64,000 nucleotides of DNA from Malachius bipustulatus (taxonomy: Eukaryota > Arthropoda > Insecta > Coleoptera > Melyridae). A program made the translations under genes and the position numbers. The number at the start of each line of letters is the position of its first letter. The stretch's first letter is position 1. The stretch lies in contig OU342633.1 of NCBI GenBank assembly GCA_910589415.1, forward strand, positions 15,662,858-15,726,857, read 5' to 3'. The notes below the pieces were generated by a model. It was given only the letters and a program-made list of their open reading frames with translations. It was not told where the DNA came from and made no database searches. Shown one piece after another: positions 34,054 through 45,802 of the stretch.

Positions 34054-35375
34054 TGTATATAGAATCAAATTTTAGTTAGTTTCTGATGGCTTTTTAGAAT
34101 GTAACATGTGAAGGTAATCTCATCAACTACCAGTCATGCATATTTTTGGGGTTAATTTCCTGGAAAGTATGGAATTCATACATCTAATTTGACTACAAAA
34201 TCCCTCAGCGTTAGTCCCTGTCTCTATTTCAGCTTGTGCCTACCTTTTAGATAGATTTAATTTTTATCCAGAGCTTCGTTCATTTTGCTCCAAAATATGC
34301 AAAATTCGAAGATGGAATTGGCGTTATCTAGCTATACCTATTCAAAAAAGTTTGTTGATTCTTAAAAAAGAAAAAAAAACGTATTTTTTTATTTTCTGTA
34401 ACAGCAGATAAATTATATCTTTGATTTTCATTTCATATCAGTTTTTCTGAGATCTGATTACTACTCTGTTCTTCTAGCTACACGTATTTCGGAATAATAG
34501 ATTACACACAAGTCCTGTAAACACGCTCAATAGATTTGGGATACACGCATGAAGTACCTATTTGAATTAGAACTATAATAGGTAACTACACTATTAGAAT
34601 ATCATCCATAATAGTGCCTATTATAATCCGAAATACATATTTATGTACATTGTACCGAGTTAGGTAGGTAAGGTAATGTGTGCTCCAAAGTCATTTATAT
34701 TAATAATAGAATATGGCTTAGAAGGAACAGTAATTAACAATTTAAATTGGATTCATAGCTTTCTTTATTGTATACACGTAATGTTAATTATTTATCTACA
34801 ATCATTAGATGAAGAGCACTTATCCCATCCTAAAGTTAGGTAATATTCCATACTACGGCATTAGTACGCTAAGAAATCTATTAATTAATGCACTAGTACG
34901 GTTATGAAACACCTCGCCAAAAGTTCAATAATTATTTATGCAACAAGTGCATAAAGTGGTACTATTTTTCACAACTTGGAAGTTTGACCCAGAAGTGAAA
35001 AAACGCACTTTATGCATATGTAGCATACAAAATTTTATCTACGAGTGACTTAGATTAGACAGAAAAGTTAATATTAAAACTAAAACACCTTTAATGTATT
35101 CATATAAGCTATTAACGCCTTCTTACTCACGTCAGTTCATAAAGGTGGAATATTGCTTAATATGCACTTCTTTATATTTTTGAGATAACAGATTTTGTGC
35201 AGCCACATTTAATTGAAAAACAATTTCTTTTAGTATAGAAGATATTTCATTTCATTTATTGAATCATCTACGACGGTATCCATTTTAGGTAATTAAATGA
35301 CACAAAACACAAAATAATAATTGTACATAGATCTGCCGCTATGCGAATAAACTATGACGTTTCTCTAGTATTTAT
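34054..35375. other. Intron sequence, nothing recognised
   Basis: AT-rich, with short TAGGTAGGTA-type runs near 34660. No frames or terminal repeats that I can support. Confidence 0.5.
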
Positions 35376-35382
35376 CATTATT

Positions 35383-35418
<36 letters not shown>

Positions 35419-37102
35419 CTCTCAATAACACCAAACTTGGCTACCAAATCAAACATAACAAACAGGTTATCTACATCATAAACCATCTAATGTATATAGA
35501 CGACATTAAAATCTACACATCAACGCGACCACAATTACAACAGTTACTCGGAACAATAGAAACAATATCAACAGACATAAAAATGGAGTTCGGAGTGGAC
35601 AAATGCAAAACACTACACCTGGAAAAGGGGAAGCTAACTCAGGAACCAAATCATCAAGTACTGAATAATCAAACATTGCAACAACTACACCCTAATAATT
35701 TGTATAAATACCTGGGATTTCAACAAAGCTTCAAACTTAATCACGACGAAATAAAATCACAGCTCCAAGCAGAATATGAAAAAAGACTAAATCAACTTCT
35801 TAAAACAGACTTGAACTCCGGAAATCTATTTAAAGCCATTACCACTTACGCGATCCCCATTCTCACCTACTCCTCCGGAATCATCAAATGGTCGACCACA
35901 GACCTGGAAAACATTAACATACGAACAAGAACTGCCCTAACGAAAAATTGAATAATACTGCACCCCAACTCGTGTAAGGAAAGATTCAACATAAGCAGAA
36001 AAGAAGGAGGGAGAGGAATAATAGACCTACATTCACTACATGCCAAACAATTGAATTCGCTCCAGACATACTTCCGTTCAAAAGAACACACACTACACAA
36101 AGCAATAGTGCATATAGACAAGAACTACACACCGCTGAATCTTCATTCACAAACACCAACTGATCAACATCCAAGAACAGTCGAACAAAAAAAAAGAGAA
36201 TCTCTTTTTTGTACTCTTTAGAGGACCATATCTGATATGGTCCTCTAAGGCTCCTACATGGCAGACACTACAATCAAGTCAATAACTCCAACATTAACAA
36301 AAAGCTGTCGTATAAATTTTTGGAAAACGGCCTTCTCTTTCCTGAAACCGAAGGCTTTCTCCTTGCCATCCAGGACCAAGTAATTGCCACCAATAACTAC
36401 AGAAAGCACATATTAAAAGATGCAACAATAGTCAGTGACGCATGTAGAAAATGCCAACAATTTCCAGAGACAATAGATCACATCACCTCTGGTTGCAAGC
36501 TCCTTGCAGGAACTGCATATACTGATAGACACAACACAGTAGCAAAAATAATACACCAAGCCATTGGACTCCACTACAATCTTCATGCAGACTCTCAACC
36601 CTACTACAAATACACACCGCAAACAATACTGGAAAATCAGGATCACAAATTATATTGGGACCTCACCATCCAAACTGATAAAACAATCATGCACAATAGG
36701 CCAGATATCACGCTTGTAAATAAAAAAGAACACGTAACATTCATCATAGACATCGTAGTTCCATCAGACTCCAACATAACAAATAAATACGCAGAAAAAC
36801 TAAATATCAACCATTAGCCATAGAAGTTGAAAGGATATGGAAACAGAAGTCGATTTACATCTTCTTACCCTTTATAATATCAGTAACTGGAATCACGCCG
36901 CACACATTCACACAACATCTCACACAAACACAACTCCAGCTGCCACATTACATACATACACAGGCGCAAAAAGCAACGATACTTCAAACATGCAACATCA
37001 CTCGAAACTTCTTAAATCAAAGATAATGAAATCTGTGTAGACTTGGCCTGAGCCCGTCTGCATGGATAATCTCACCAGCTATGATGCTGAGAATGCTGAG
37101 AA
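35376..37102 (+). mobile_element. R4/Dong-like non-LTR element next to a (TAA)n repeat, 5'-truncated
   Basis: A (AAT)n run at 35376-35418 leads directly into RT coding sequence. The pol frame has an RT C terminus, a cysteine-histidine knuckle and a restriction-like endonuclease at the C terminus, an order typical of R2/R4-type elements rather than the APE-type elements elsewhere in this window. Dong of Bombyx mori is known to sit in TAA repeats, so the position is what that family would predict. The 3' limit near 37102 is approximate, where the tail of element G begins. Confidence 0.65.
35490..36817 (+). pseudogene. RT C terminus plus restriction-like endonuclease of the R4/Dong-like element
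   Basis: The frame opens at the catalytic YIDDIKIY, continues through MEFGVDKCKTLHLEKGK, LYKYLGFQQ and FKAITTYAIPILTYSSGIIKWS, then hits an in-frame stop at 35949-35951. The same frame resumes with RFNISRKEGGRGIIDLHSLH to about 36190. After a shift, the frame ending 36817 holds CRKC-x7-H-x4-C (about 36450-36500) and RPDITLVN-KKEHVTFIIDIVVP, the PD-(D/E)xK endonuclease core. One stop and one shift inactivate it. Confidence 0.75.
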
Positions 37103-38322
37103 TGAATCATAATATAACAATAATAAATCTTTATTCCCAAACGGAGGGAGCCCAATTCCATGCAAATGCTATGATAATAGCTACACCATTCAGTACTCGC
37201 CACATACCATAATACAATGATCCTTAAAAACATATATTCAGAAGTTATGAGCAGCAATCAGTCACATAGGATAACGTTAAATATAATCGTATTTATATTA
37301 TCGGCATTGATATCACAGTCATGGGATATTGAATTTATTATAAAGCACACGAAGTATATCGGAGACTTAAAAAGTAACTCTGTCTTAGCTGTATCACAAT
37401 AGAAGACGGCACTCTGGCGTGAGGTAACTCGAGGAATATGGAAATTGACTTTCGATGGCAAATATAGACAATCGATGTTGTTATGTAATAATTTCTACAA
37501 GAATTTTGCAACCAGGATCTCTCTTCGAGACTTCAAGCTAATATCATCAAACTTCTCCAGGAGTAACCGATGCTCGAAGCCCTGTACCGGATATGAACCC
37601 TCAGTCATATCAATACAGAAATTTCAAAAATTTACGTTGAATTCTTTCAATTTGATTGATCTAATTATTGTATGTTGGATTCCATACCCGAGAGCTATAT
37701 TCCAGTTTTGGATCTTAAAAATGCATAATAAAGCACCTTTAAAGTCTACATCTTTAAAATTACGACAGTTTCTATAAATAAATCCCAAAGATCTCAATGC
37801 AAATTTCATAGTCGTTTCAATATGATGGGAAAAAGAGAGCTTGCTATCAAACAGAATTCCCAGATACTTCATTTGACTACATCTTGCGAGTTTCATAACG
37901 TTAATAATAATAATAATAATATTTATTTCCTTATGGTAAATACATATGTGTTTACCATATGTTGTATTTTACATGTATTGTATTTTTTAAGGAAAATGAA
38001 CAAAAATAAATCGTAAAATTATTTATAAAGTTATAATTATTTAAAATTACAAATCCAAAGAATTTTTCAGATATTCATTTAAGATGTAGTAACATTTTTG
38101 TAATAAAATATTTTTAATTTCTTTTGAAAATTTTTTTTAATTATTTTTTTGTAATTATTTGGAAAATGATTATAAATTTTGGCACATAATGTATTCAGAA
38201 GATAATTCATAATGAAGTGGTATTATGTTAATTTAAAATAATTGTATTAGAATTTCTGGTATTAGAATTGAAAAAAGTAAACAAATTTTAATTTTTATGT
38301 ACAAAACAGAGACATTCGTATA

Positions 38323-39175
38323 CAGGGTGATTGATTGAAACGCCACATTAGAAAAAATTCGACTTCCAAATGATCTAGGAATCTGAAATTTGGAACTTAG
38401 GCAACATACCTAATAGCGAGTCAAAATGAAATATTACCAAGATGGCAGCACATTTAAAAATGGCGAAAGCAATGGCCATCTTTGTTTTTTTAAATAGGAC
38501 ACCATATATTTTATTGCATTTTCAGATTGCCTGAGAAAATGTAATAACAATAATGTTTATAGTTGCATTTTAAATTGAGTAGGCTATGAGTTATAAACAA
38601 GTGAAAATCGCAATTTTCCAAACTTAAACCCATTTACCACAAAAACGGCCCATAATATCAAAAAACGGCTTACATGTTCCTATCTTAACTTTGTATAAGG
38701 CATCCAATTATGCAGTTGAAATGTTTATACAAGGTGGTGAAAATTATCAGATTTTTCATCACCCTGCATAAACATTTAAACTATACAGTAGGATACCAGA
38801 TAAAAATTTAAGATAGGGACATGTAAGCCGTTTTCTGATATCTTTAGCCGTTTTCGTGGTAAATGGGTTTAAAGTTGGAAAATTGCGATTTTCACTTGTT
38901 TATAACTCATAGCCTACTCAATTTAAAATGCAACTATAAACATTATTGTTATTACATTTTCTCAGACAATCTGAAAATGCAATAAAATATAGGATGTCCT
39001 ATTTAAAAAAACAAAGATGGCCATTGCTTTCGCCATTTTTAAATGTGCTGCCATCTTGGTAATATTTCATTTTGACTCGTTATATTAGGTATGTTGCCTA
39101 AGTTCCAAATTTCAGATTCCTAGATCATTTGGAAGTCGAATTTTTTCTAATGTGGCGTTTCAATCAATCACCCTG
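38323..39175. mobile_element. 853-bp palindromic element inside H, CAGGGTGATTG ends, TA duplication
   Basis: The arms of about 400 bp are complementary from CAGGGTGATTGATTGAAACG inwards. The loop is near 38735-38765. TA flanks it at 38321-38322 and 39176-39177. Restoring the site gives TATATA and a continuous LFIYECLCFVHKN frame in H. The inner part is related to the palindrome at 15053-15901 (gagttataaacaagtgaaaatcgc, tgttcctatcttaac); the outer part is not. Confidence 0.9.
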
Positions 39176-39494
39176 TATAAATAGACTTGGAAATGATAAA
39201 ATTTTAAAATTTTTAAATAATTTTTTACAAGATGTCATGCGATTAACATTGCCTAGTATTCTTATGCAATTTTTTTGAATTTTGAAAATAATCAACCAAT
39301 CAAAAGAATTTCCCCAATGTATTATTCCGTATTCTAAAATAGAATAAAAATTTGAATAATACACTGTTTTTAAAATTACTAATTTTATTCCATTATTCTT
39401 GAAAGGGACAATAATGTTGAAATAATGTACATGAAATGTAAAAAGCATACAAGGAAAAGTAAAAGAACTGGAAAACGAATTTGAAAAAATAGAT

Positions 39495-40457
39495 ATGGAG
39501 ATACTGGCAATAACAGAAACCAAGAAGAAGGAAAAGGGTGTTATAATAACGGACAACCAGCATATGTTGATATACAGTGGAGTTAACAAAGAAAAGAGAG
39601 CAGCAGCAGGAGTAGGATGTATGATACAGAGAAAGGTGAAAGATGGGGTGTACAAATTGAAGGGATATACAGAGAGGATACTATCGGTCGAATTTCGGGA
39701 TGAAGACAAGAAGGAAAGAACAATTATTGTAGTTTATGGACCCAATGAAGATGACGAAGCACGAAATAAAGACAGATTCTGGGAGGAGCTAACAACAGCA
39801 GTAGAGGAAGCAAAAGGAGTGATATATATAATGGGAGACTTCAATAGTAGAGTAGGGAAGAGAGATGCCAGGTACAGAACTGTGATAAGGAAATATGGGG
39901 AAAATGTAAGAAACAATAATGGAAGGAGAATGCTAGATTTCTGCATGATACAGGATATGATAATAACGAACACGATATTCAAACATAAAGATATACATAA
40001 ATACACTAGAGAAATGAAGAGTAGGAATGAAAAATCAATAATTGACTACGTAGTGGTGAGTAGGGAAAACAGAGGAGAGATTATAGATACAAGAGTGAGA
40101 AGAGGACCAGAAATAGGTAGTGACCACTATATGGTGGTAACAAAAGTGAAAAGAGAAGATAAAAAAGAAGGAGAAAATAAAGAGAAGACAACAGAAAAAC
40201 GAGGGAGTGAAGTCATAAAATCATATAGATTACAGGAGAAAGAGATAGCAGAGAGATATGAGCAAGTAATAGAGAAGAAAATAGAAAACATGAAAAAACA
40301 AACTGAGCAGAAAGAAGGCATAGAAGAACAGTGGATTAAATTTAGAAATATAATAATAGAGACAGCGAAAGAAGTATGTGGGTACGCAAGGAAGAAACCG
40401 AGAACCAAACAGGTGGAACGACGAAATAAGGAATCAAGTAAAATAGAAGAAGAATAG
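39495..40457 (+). pseudogene. Endonuclease domain of RTE element I
   Basis: A 320-codon frame: LAITETKKKEKG at the start, VVYGPNEDDEARNKDRFWEEL, YIMGDFNSRVGKRD, DYVVVSRENRGEI and GSDHYMVV. These are the signature blocks of the RTE-type apurinic endonuclease. The frame is open a little upstream of the ATG, so the true start may be earlier. The C-terminal lysine/glutamate-rich linker ends at a stop (TAG, 40455-40457), after which the polyprotein continues in other frames, so the copy is disrupted. Confidence 0.75.
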
Positions 40458-42361
40458 ATGGAGAATATACATAGGTAATAAAACGCAAGAAAACTACGAA
40501 AGATACAAAGACGAAAGAAAGAAGGTAAAAAATATGATAGTAGAAGCAAAGAGAAACAATTGGAGAGAATTCGGAGAGAGAATGGAAAACGGTAGTAAAA
40601 CAAACCAAAAATTATTCTATAGAGTACTGAAATAACTAAGAAATGAGAAAACATATAATGAAACAAAAATTAAAAACAGAAACGGAGACCTGTTAACAGA
40701 AGAGAAAGAGGTAATTAACAGATGGAGAGAATACTTCGTAGAACTACTAGGAGCCACAGAACTAATAGAAGAAGAGAAAGATCTAGAAGAGGAGAAACAT
40801 GAAGAACAAATAGAAAACAATATAAAGCTAGAAGAATTAAAGAATGTAATAAGGGAGATAAAAACGGGAAAAACACCAGGATGTGATAAGATAACAGCTG
40901 AAATGATCAAAAATATGGGAGAGAAAGGGACAGAAATGTTATTGGATATATACAGTATACAAATATAATAGAGTGTGGGAGGAAGAAAAAGTACCAAGAG
41001 AATGGAAAACTGCACAAATATTACCTATACATAAGAAGGGCGACAAGTATGATTGTAATAACTATAGAGGTATAAATTTGTTATGCACAACGATGAAGAT
41101 ATATGAAAAAATAATAGAAAAACGAGTAAAAGCAATAACTGAGAGTTCAATAGAGGAGTCACAAAGTGGCTTCAGGAAGGTAGAAGTATACAAGACCACA
41201 TATTTACCATAAAACAAATAATTGAAAAATTCATGGCGAAGGGAAAGAAAGTGTATATGGGATTCATAGATATGGAAAAGGCGTTCGATAGAGTAAACCG
41301 TGCTAAATTATGGATAATAATGAAAGAAAGGGGGTGTAAAGACAAATTGGTGAGAATTATAAGAAATATATATGAAGGAAATTTTAACAGTGTAATTAAT
41401 AAAAATCAGAAATCAGAAATGTTCACAACAAAAGAAGGTCTGAGACAAGGAGGTAGCCTGAGTCCCACATTGTTCACAATTTTCATGGATGAAATAATAA
41501 AGAAATGTACGAGAAAGGTAAAGAAAGTACAAGTGGGATATAGGAACCTACAAGGCATAAAAATATCAGAAGCAGCATTTGCCGATGATGTGGTAATAAT
41601 GGCAGAAACAGAAAAAGAACTACAAAAGAGTTTGGAGATATGGAACACAACAATGGAAGAACTAGGTATGACGATAAATAAGAATAAAACCAAAGTATTT
41701 GATTATTATGATTATTATGACTATAGGGAAAAATGACGAACAAATAAAAATAGAAATTGGAGGAGTACAGATTGAGAAGGTGAAATGTTATAAATACTTG
41801 GGGGTGAATATAGAAGATAATAGAGGACAAGAAGCAGAATTGAATGAAAGAATAAAGAAAACAATGAGACTGTATTACACAATGAACAAAGCATTTATTG
41901 ACAAAAGAGAAATAGACAGAAAGACAAAAATGAAGGTTTTCAAGACGATATACAGACCAATTTTGACGTTCGGATGCGAGTCATGGGTGCTGAATACAAG
42001 ACAGAAGAGCAAGATACAAGCAGTTGAAATGAAATACCTAAGAAGAGTCAGAGGAGTAACGAAATTAGACAAGATGAAGAACACAAGAATAAGAGAAGAA
42101 CTGGAGATAGTATCAACCATTGAATTTATAGAAAAGAGACAGCTGAGCTGGTGGGGTCATCTGAGGAGAATGAACGAAGGAAGACCAGTGAAAAGAGTGT
42201 GGGAAACGAAGACTTTAGGAAAACAGAAGAGAGGAAGACCTAAATTAAAGTGGAATGGAGTTGTAGGAGAGATATTATTAAAGAAGGGAAAAACTTGGAG
42301 AGAAGCATGCAAAATGGCAGAGAATAAGAGGGAATGGGCAGAATTTGTACACATGAAGTAG
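40458..42361 (+). pseudogene. Reverse transcriptase region of RTE element I, several frameshifts
   Basis: Pieces in order: linker (40458-40970); EEEKVPREWKTAQILPIHKKGDKYDCNNYRGINLL (frame 40973-41212); FIDMEKAFDRVNR, GLRQGGSLSPTLFTIFMDEI and AAFADDVVIMAE (41233-41736); then CYKYLGVNIED, YRPILTFGCESWVLN and QLSWWGHLRRMNEGRPVKRVWE (41699-42361). GLRQGGSLSP in place of GVPQGS and the QLSWWGHLRRM tail are typical of the RTE clade. Shifts lie near 40457, 40970, 41190 and 41730. Confidence 0.8.
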
Positions 42362-43215
42362 AAATAGAAGGAACAATAGGAGTGAAGAATAAGTGGATGT
42401 TTATTTAGTTTATTAATGTGTTTATTGGGTTGAAGATATTTTTTGTAGTATTTATGGATTTTGTATATTTTATTCTATTTATTTGTTAAGAATGAAATGT
42501 ATTTATGTTACGCACTACACCATGTAATGGTAATTGTGCTGTTGATTATATATATTATATATTCTTTAAAAATCGAAGTTGGAAGCAAACTTTTCACAGT
42601 TTTTTTGATATTGTATTAATATGTAATTTCCAATTAAGATTTCTATCTAAATTGAAACCTAATAATTTTAAAGATTCTACGTTTTCAATATTGAATTTAA
42701 TTATTTAATTGAATTTTAATTTTAATTGAATTGTATTTTTATTTCTATTCTTATTTGAATTTATTTTGTTTTTTGAAAATTAACTTAATCCTATTCAACT
42801 CACACCAAGTAAATAATTTGTCCAAGATTTCATTTATTTTAAAATTAATATCAATATTATAGTTAGATTTAATTGAAATTACAAGAAAAGTATCATCAGC
42901 ATAAAGTAAAGTTGGAATATTTAAAAAAGAAACAAAAAAAAAGAAAAAAAGTTAAAGTGATAGAGCAACGTATAAGATTCTGAATTTCTGGTAGAGGACA
43001 CTATATACATTTATTAATATAAAAGGTTAGATTCTTAAGTAAAATAAACCATTCAGAGCCACGATCAAAGTCATTCTGAAGCATTAGGCGGTCCCAATGG
43101 GACTGGATGTTATAGTTAAACTTCAAGTCATCGGCCAGAAAGAGTTTTTTTCACAAGAAGAGCCGATGTTATGTCGTTAGTAAATAACAAGAATAGAAAG
43201 GGAAAATAAATATTA

Positions 43216-43482
43216 GTGATTATTAAATACATAACTGACGGATTGATTGTGGGGTTAATTTAAAAACGAACCCAATTTATGAAACCCTAATAATATAAAA
43301 ATCAAGATAATTAATTTCTCATGATTGTAGATAAAATTTTGTACGATATACGTGGGATACTCATTGTCATCGCACTCTGTGAGTTTTGTGAGTACAGGAC
43401 TTGGCCTATATGCGTGCGATAACTATCAATTCCTTATTATGGTTATGTTGGTTTTTAAGGCTAGCAAAATTCATCAAATTGA
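43216..43482. other. Unassigned intron sequence
   Basis: Short AT-rich gap between the truncated 5' end of G and the SINE tail; nothing recognised. Confidence 0.5.
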
Positions 43483-43795
43483 TCATCTTCTTCTTCTTAA
43501 AGTGCCATACCCGCATATCGAGCGTAGGCTACCTCTCGCATATGTCTGTGGTGCGCGAGCTATCAGTTAACACAATATATGGGACCTCCTTTTTTATTGC
43601 CGGAGTCTGAATGGCACTATTTGAGAGGTTTTATTAGGCAGGTTTTACGGTACGGTGGTTTGCTATTACCTTCCGCTAGGTGGATCCCGATGTTGGCTCG
43701 AGAAGCACAATAAATAGTTATCGGCTGCTGGTGAGTTTCAAACCAAGGTATATTGGCGGACCAACGCGCTATCCACTGTGCCACTGGAATCACTT
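43483..43795 (-). mobile_element. tRNA-derived SINE
   Basis: Read on the minus strand, the 5' head contains TGGCACAGTGGATAGCGCG (A-box region, about 43784-43766) and GGTTTGAAACTC (B box, about 43746-43735), with tRNA-like spacing. A ~230-bp body follows (CTCGAGCCAACATCGGGATCC and onwards) and a 3' tail of AAG repeats at about 43487-43500. Such a head supplies an RNA polymerase III promoter; mobilisation would use a partner LINE. The body matches no family I can name. Confidence 0.7.
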
Positions 43796-45089
43796 AACAA
43801 TTGATCACACCTACTGCTAAAAATTCTTTAAAAAAAACACGGAATACTCATTGGGTATGTCTTTCAATTGTTTGAAAAAAAAGACGCTCGATACGTAAGT
43901 CAGTTAAGGCTGACGAAATTATTTCCTAAACGTCGAGGGAAATATTCCTATCGTCCTTTACATTCCGAACCGAATAAAATAACCTTTGGTACAAAAATAA
44001 AAATAATAACATGAATGTTACTACTTTTTGACGTAAAACTGAACTGTCACATATCAAAGATGACGTAAGTAGTTCCTACCAACTTCTAAAGTTTAAATGG
44101 CATAATCAGTCAAGTGAGATCTCATTTTAAAGGTATTTTATAGGTACACTAATAAGAGCCCGCGACTGCCAGACTTTCATTATTTTATAAAAATTGGAAG
44201 TTTCACTGCTCAGGTCCCCAATTCAGGTAGGACCGATGCAGCGACTATGAAGTTTGGATCATCTTTGGCATCAGGAACACCTAAAGAAGGTGTTCAAAAT
44301 CGCTGCTCAAAATTTTAAAAGAATGAAGTATTTTTTTAAAGCTTAAAGTGCATGTAGGTAACGACAAAGTAGGCGAAAAACTTCCTATAAACATGGATCG
44401 TTTGAGCTTTAGTTCTCGAGATACAGCGTGTTAAAGGTCTTTGAAAAATTTAATATTTTTTGAATATCTACAACCTACTAATAAATGAGAAATAAAAGTA
44501 CACTATACAATATGATATTTAACTAATACTAATAAACAATAATATTGCTATAAAATTTTTCGAGCTGTATTTCGGGCGGACGGATCCAAATCATAGTCAA
44601 TAAATCATTTTGTGAGCTGCGGGATATGTATTTACAGTAATATTTTCAAGCTTTATTGCTGGAAAATATGTACAAATCTCTTCGATTTACATGAAGCTGA
44701 ATAAAAAACCCGAAAACATGAATAAATCATAAGAAAATAAGAGGTGAGGAAATATGAGCTTAATGAAATTATGTTGATAACAAAGGTGATTTTTTTTTTG
44801 ATGGAAAAATTATATCACCTAAGCAATGGAATAATAATAAGTTAATAGTTTCATTTTTAGAAGAAGTTTTTGTAAGAAGAAAGCCATTGTGATCCTGTAA
44901 GTGAATTTGCAAAAAAAAAATCGAAAAATCCATCGTTTCGCCCACAGTTGGGACACCTGCATGATCTAACTGCTGAATGATTTCTTAGCTGCAAATTCAT
45001 AATTTGTTATAAAAACTATTTTATTATAAGATTTTTTGAAATATTAAAGATGTTATCAGCTGATGTTAAAATAAATATCAGCTATAATA
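43796..45089. other. Intron sequence, nothing recognised
   Basis: AT-rich, without frames, RNA signatures or resolved terminal repeats. Confidence 0.5.
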
Positions 45090-45802
45090 CACTGTGTCCA
45101 AGATAAGAAATGGGGATTTTGGAAACCGTGAGAGATACAGGGTAGATTAGACTAGAGAAACGTAGTACAATTTTTTGCTCATTAGGAATCGGAAACAAAA
45201 TTTATGGAAACTTCAGGCGTTGCTGAAATATTCTGAAAAAAACTGAAAACTCGAGACTTCTTATTTCAGCTATAAAGGCTTACCTACATAAATCATGCTA
45301 TCCATCTGATATTACAAAAATTTTCAAAGCCTACTAGATCCCAGAGTTTTCATAGTCATCTTTTGTTATCCTTATGGCCGCCATATTGTATTGTCATGTC
45401 ATTCGGTATTAGGAGAAATCAAGGAAACCAAAAATACATCAATTTACAAAAAAAAAATTTCAAAATTATACATATTCTGATTTTTCGAAAGAAAAATCTC
45501 TTCTTAAACCAAATGTCATAAGAACCCACAAGGCAAGCAAACAATATCGCGACGTCATATCGATGTCATTCGGTGAAATAATTTTCTTTTTTTTTTCGAA
45601 AAAATAATAGTAAGGCTGAAATAAAAAATCTCGATTTCCAGTTTTTTTCAGTATATTTCATCAACGCCTAACGTTTTCATAAATTTTATTGCAGATTTTT
45701 AATGAGCATAAAATTGTGCAACGTTTCTCGAAATAAACCGACCCTGTATCTCTAACGGTTTTCAAGATCCCCATGCTGTTCATTCTTACCTTGGACACAG
45801 TG
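45090..45802. mobile_element. 713-bp palindromic element, CACTGTGTCC ends, TA duplication
   Basis: Complementary arms begin CACTGTGTCCAAGATAAGAA on the left and mirror CACTGTGTCCAAGGTAAGAA on the right. They include an inner AGATACAGGGT motif about 70 bases in. TA lies on both sides (45088-45089, 45803-45804). The arms have drifted more than those at 15 kb and 38 kb, and the centre (around GGCCGCCATATTG) is only partly paired. Non-coding. Confidence 0.75.

Larger units (their letters stand above)
39401..42560 (+). mobile_element. RTE-clade non-LTR retrotransposon I, nested in H
   Basis: Flanked by ATTCTT (39395-39400, 42561-42566). About 3.2 kb, close to full RTE length, strikingly A-rich on the coding strand (purine-rich codons for K, E, R). 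Contains endonuclease and RT coding regions described in the next entries. The 3' end is an AT-rich UTR after the stop at 42361. Orientation is opposite to H. Confidence 0.8.
37902..42966 (-). mobile_element. Jockey-like non-LTR element H, split by RTE element I and a palindrome
   Basis: H lies in G with duplication AACGT. Minus-strand pieces: 42925-42567 with YADDTFLVIS, FTWCELNRIKL and LLGFNLDRNLNWKLHI; 39394-39178 with KTVYYSNFYSILEYGIIHWG and KIQKNCIRILGN, ending FPSLFI; then 38322 onward with YECLCFVHKN. The 3' tail is (ATT)n at 37902-37925. Removing I joins FLKN to NGIKLVIL, and removing the palindrome joins LFI to YEC, the usual jockey sequence. Several stops in the first piece. 5'-truncated just before the YADD motif. 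Confidence 0.75.
37103..43215 (-). mobile_element. R1-like non-LTR element G, split by element H
   Basis: The two halves on the minus strand belong together. The right half (43215 to 42972) has RT sequence with FLFLLFTNDI and LADDLKFNYNIQ. The left half (37896 to 37103) continues with QMKYLGILFDSKLSFSHHI, GFIYRNCRNFKD, HRLLLEKFDDISLKSRR and IFNVIL, ending with an AATAAA-type tail near 37120. The insertion point is marked by AACGT at 37897-37901 and 42967-42971, and the frame reads through the join (KFRILYV-MKLARC). At least two shifts and stops. Truncated at its 5' end. Confidence 0.75.

Noticed and set aside
36221..36247. Short perfect hairpin gaggaccatatctgatatgg... in the R4-like element
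   Set aside because: Small palindrome inside decayed coding DNA, no terminator or regulatory context.
39164..39709. 181-codon minus-strand frame as a single gene
   Set aside because: Its first half is the antisense of RTE element I; only the last ~75 codons (39394 and below) are real RT sequence of element H.
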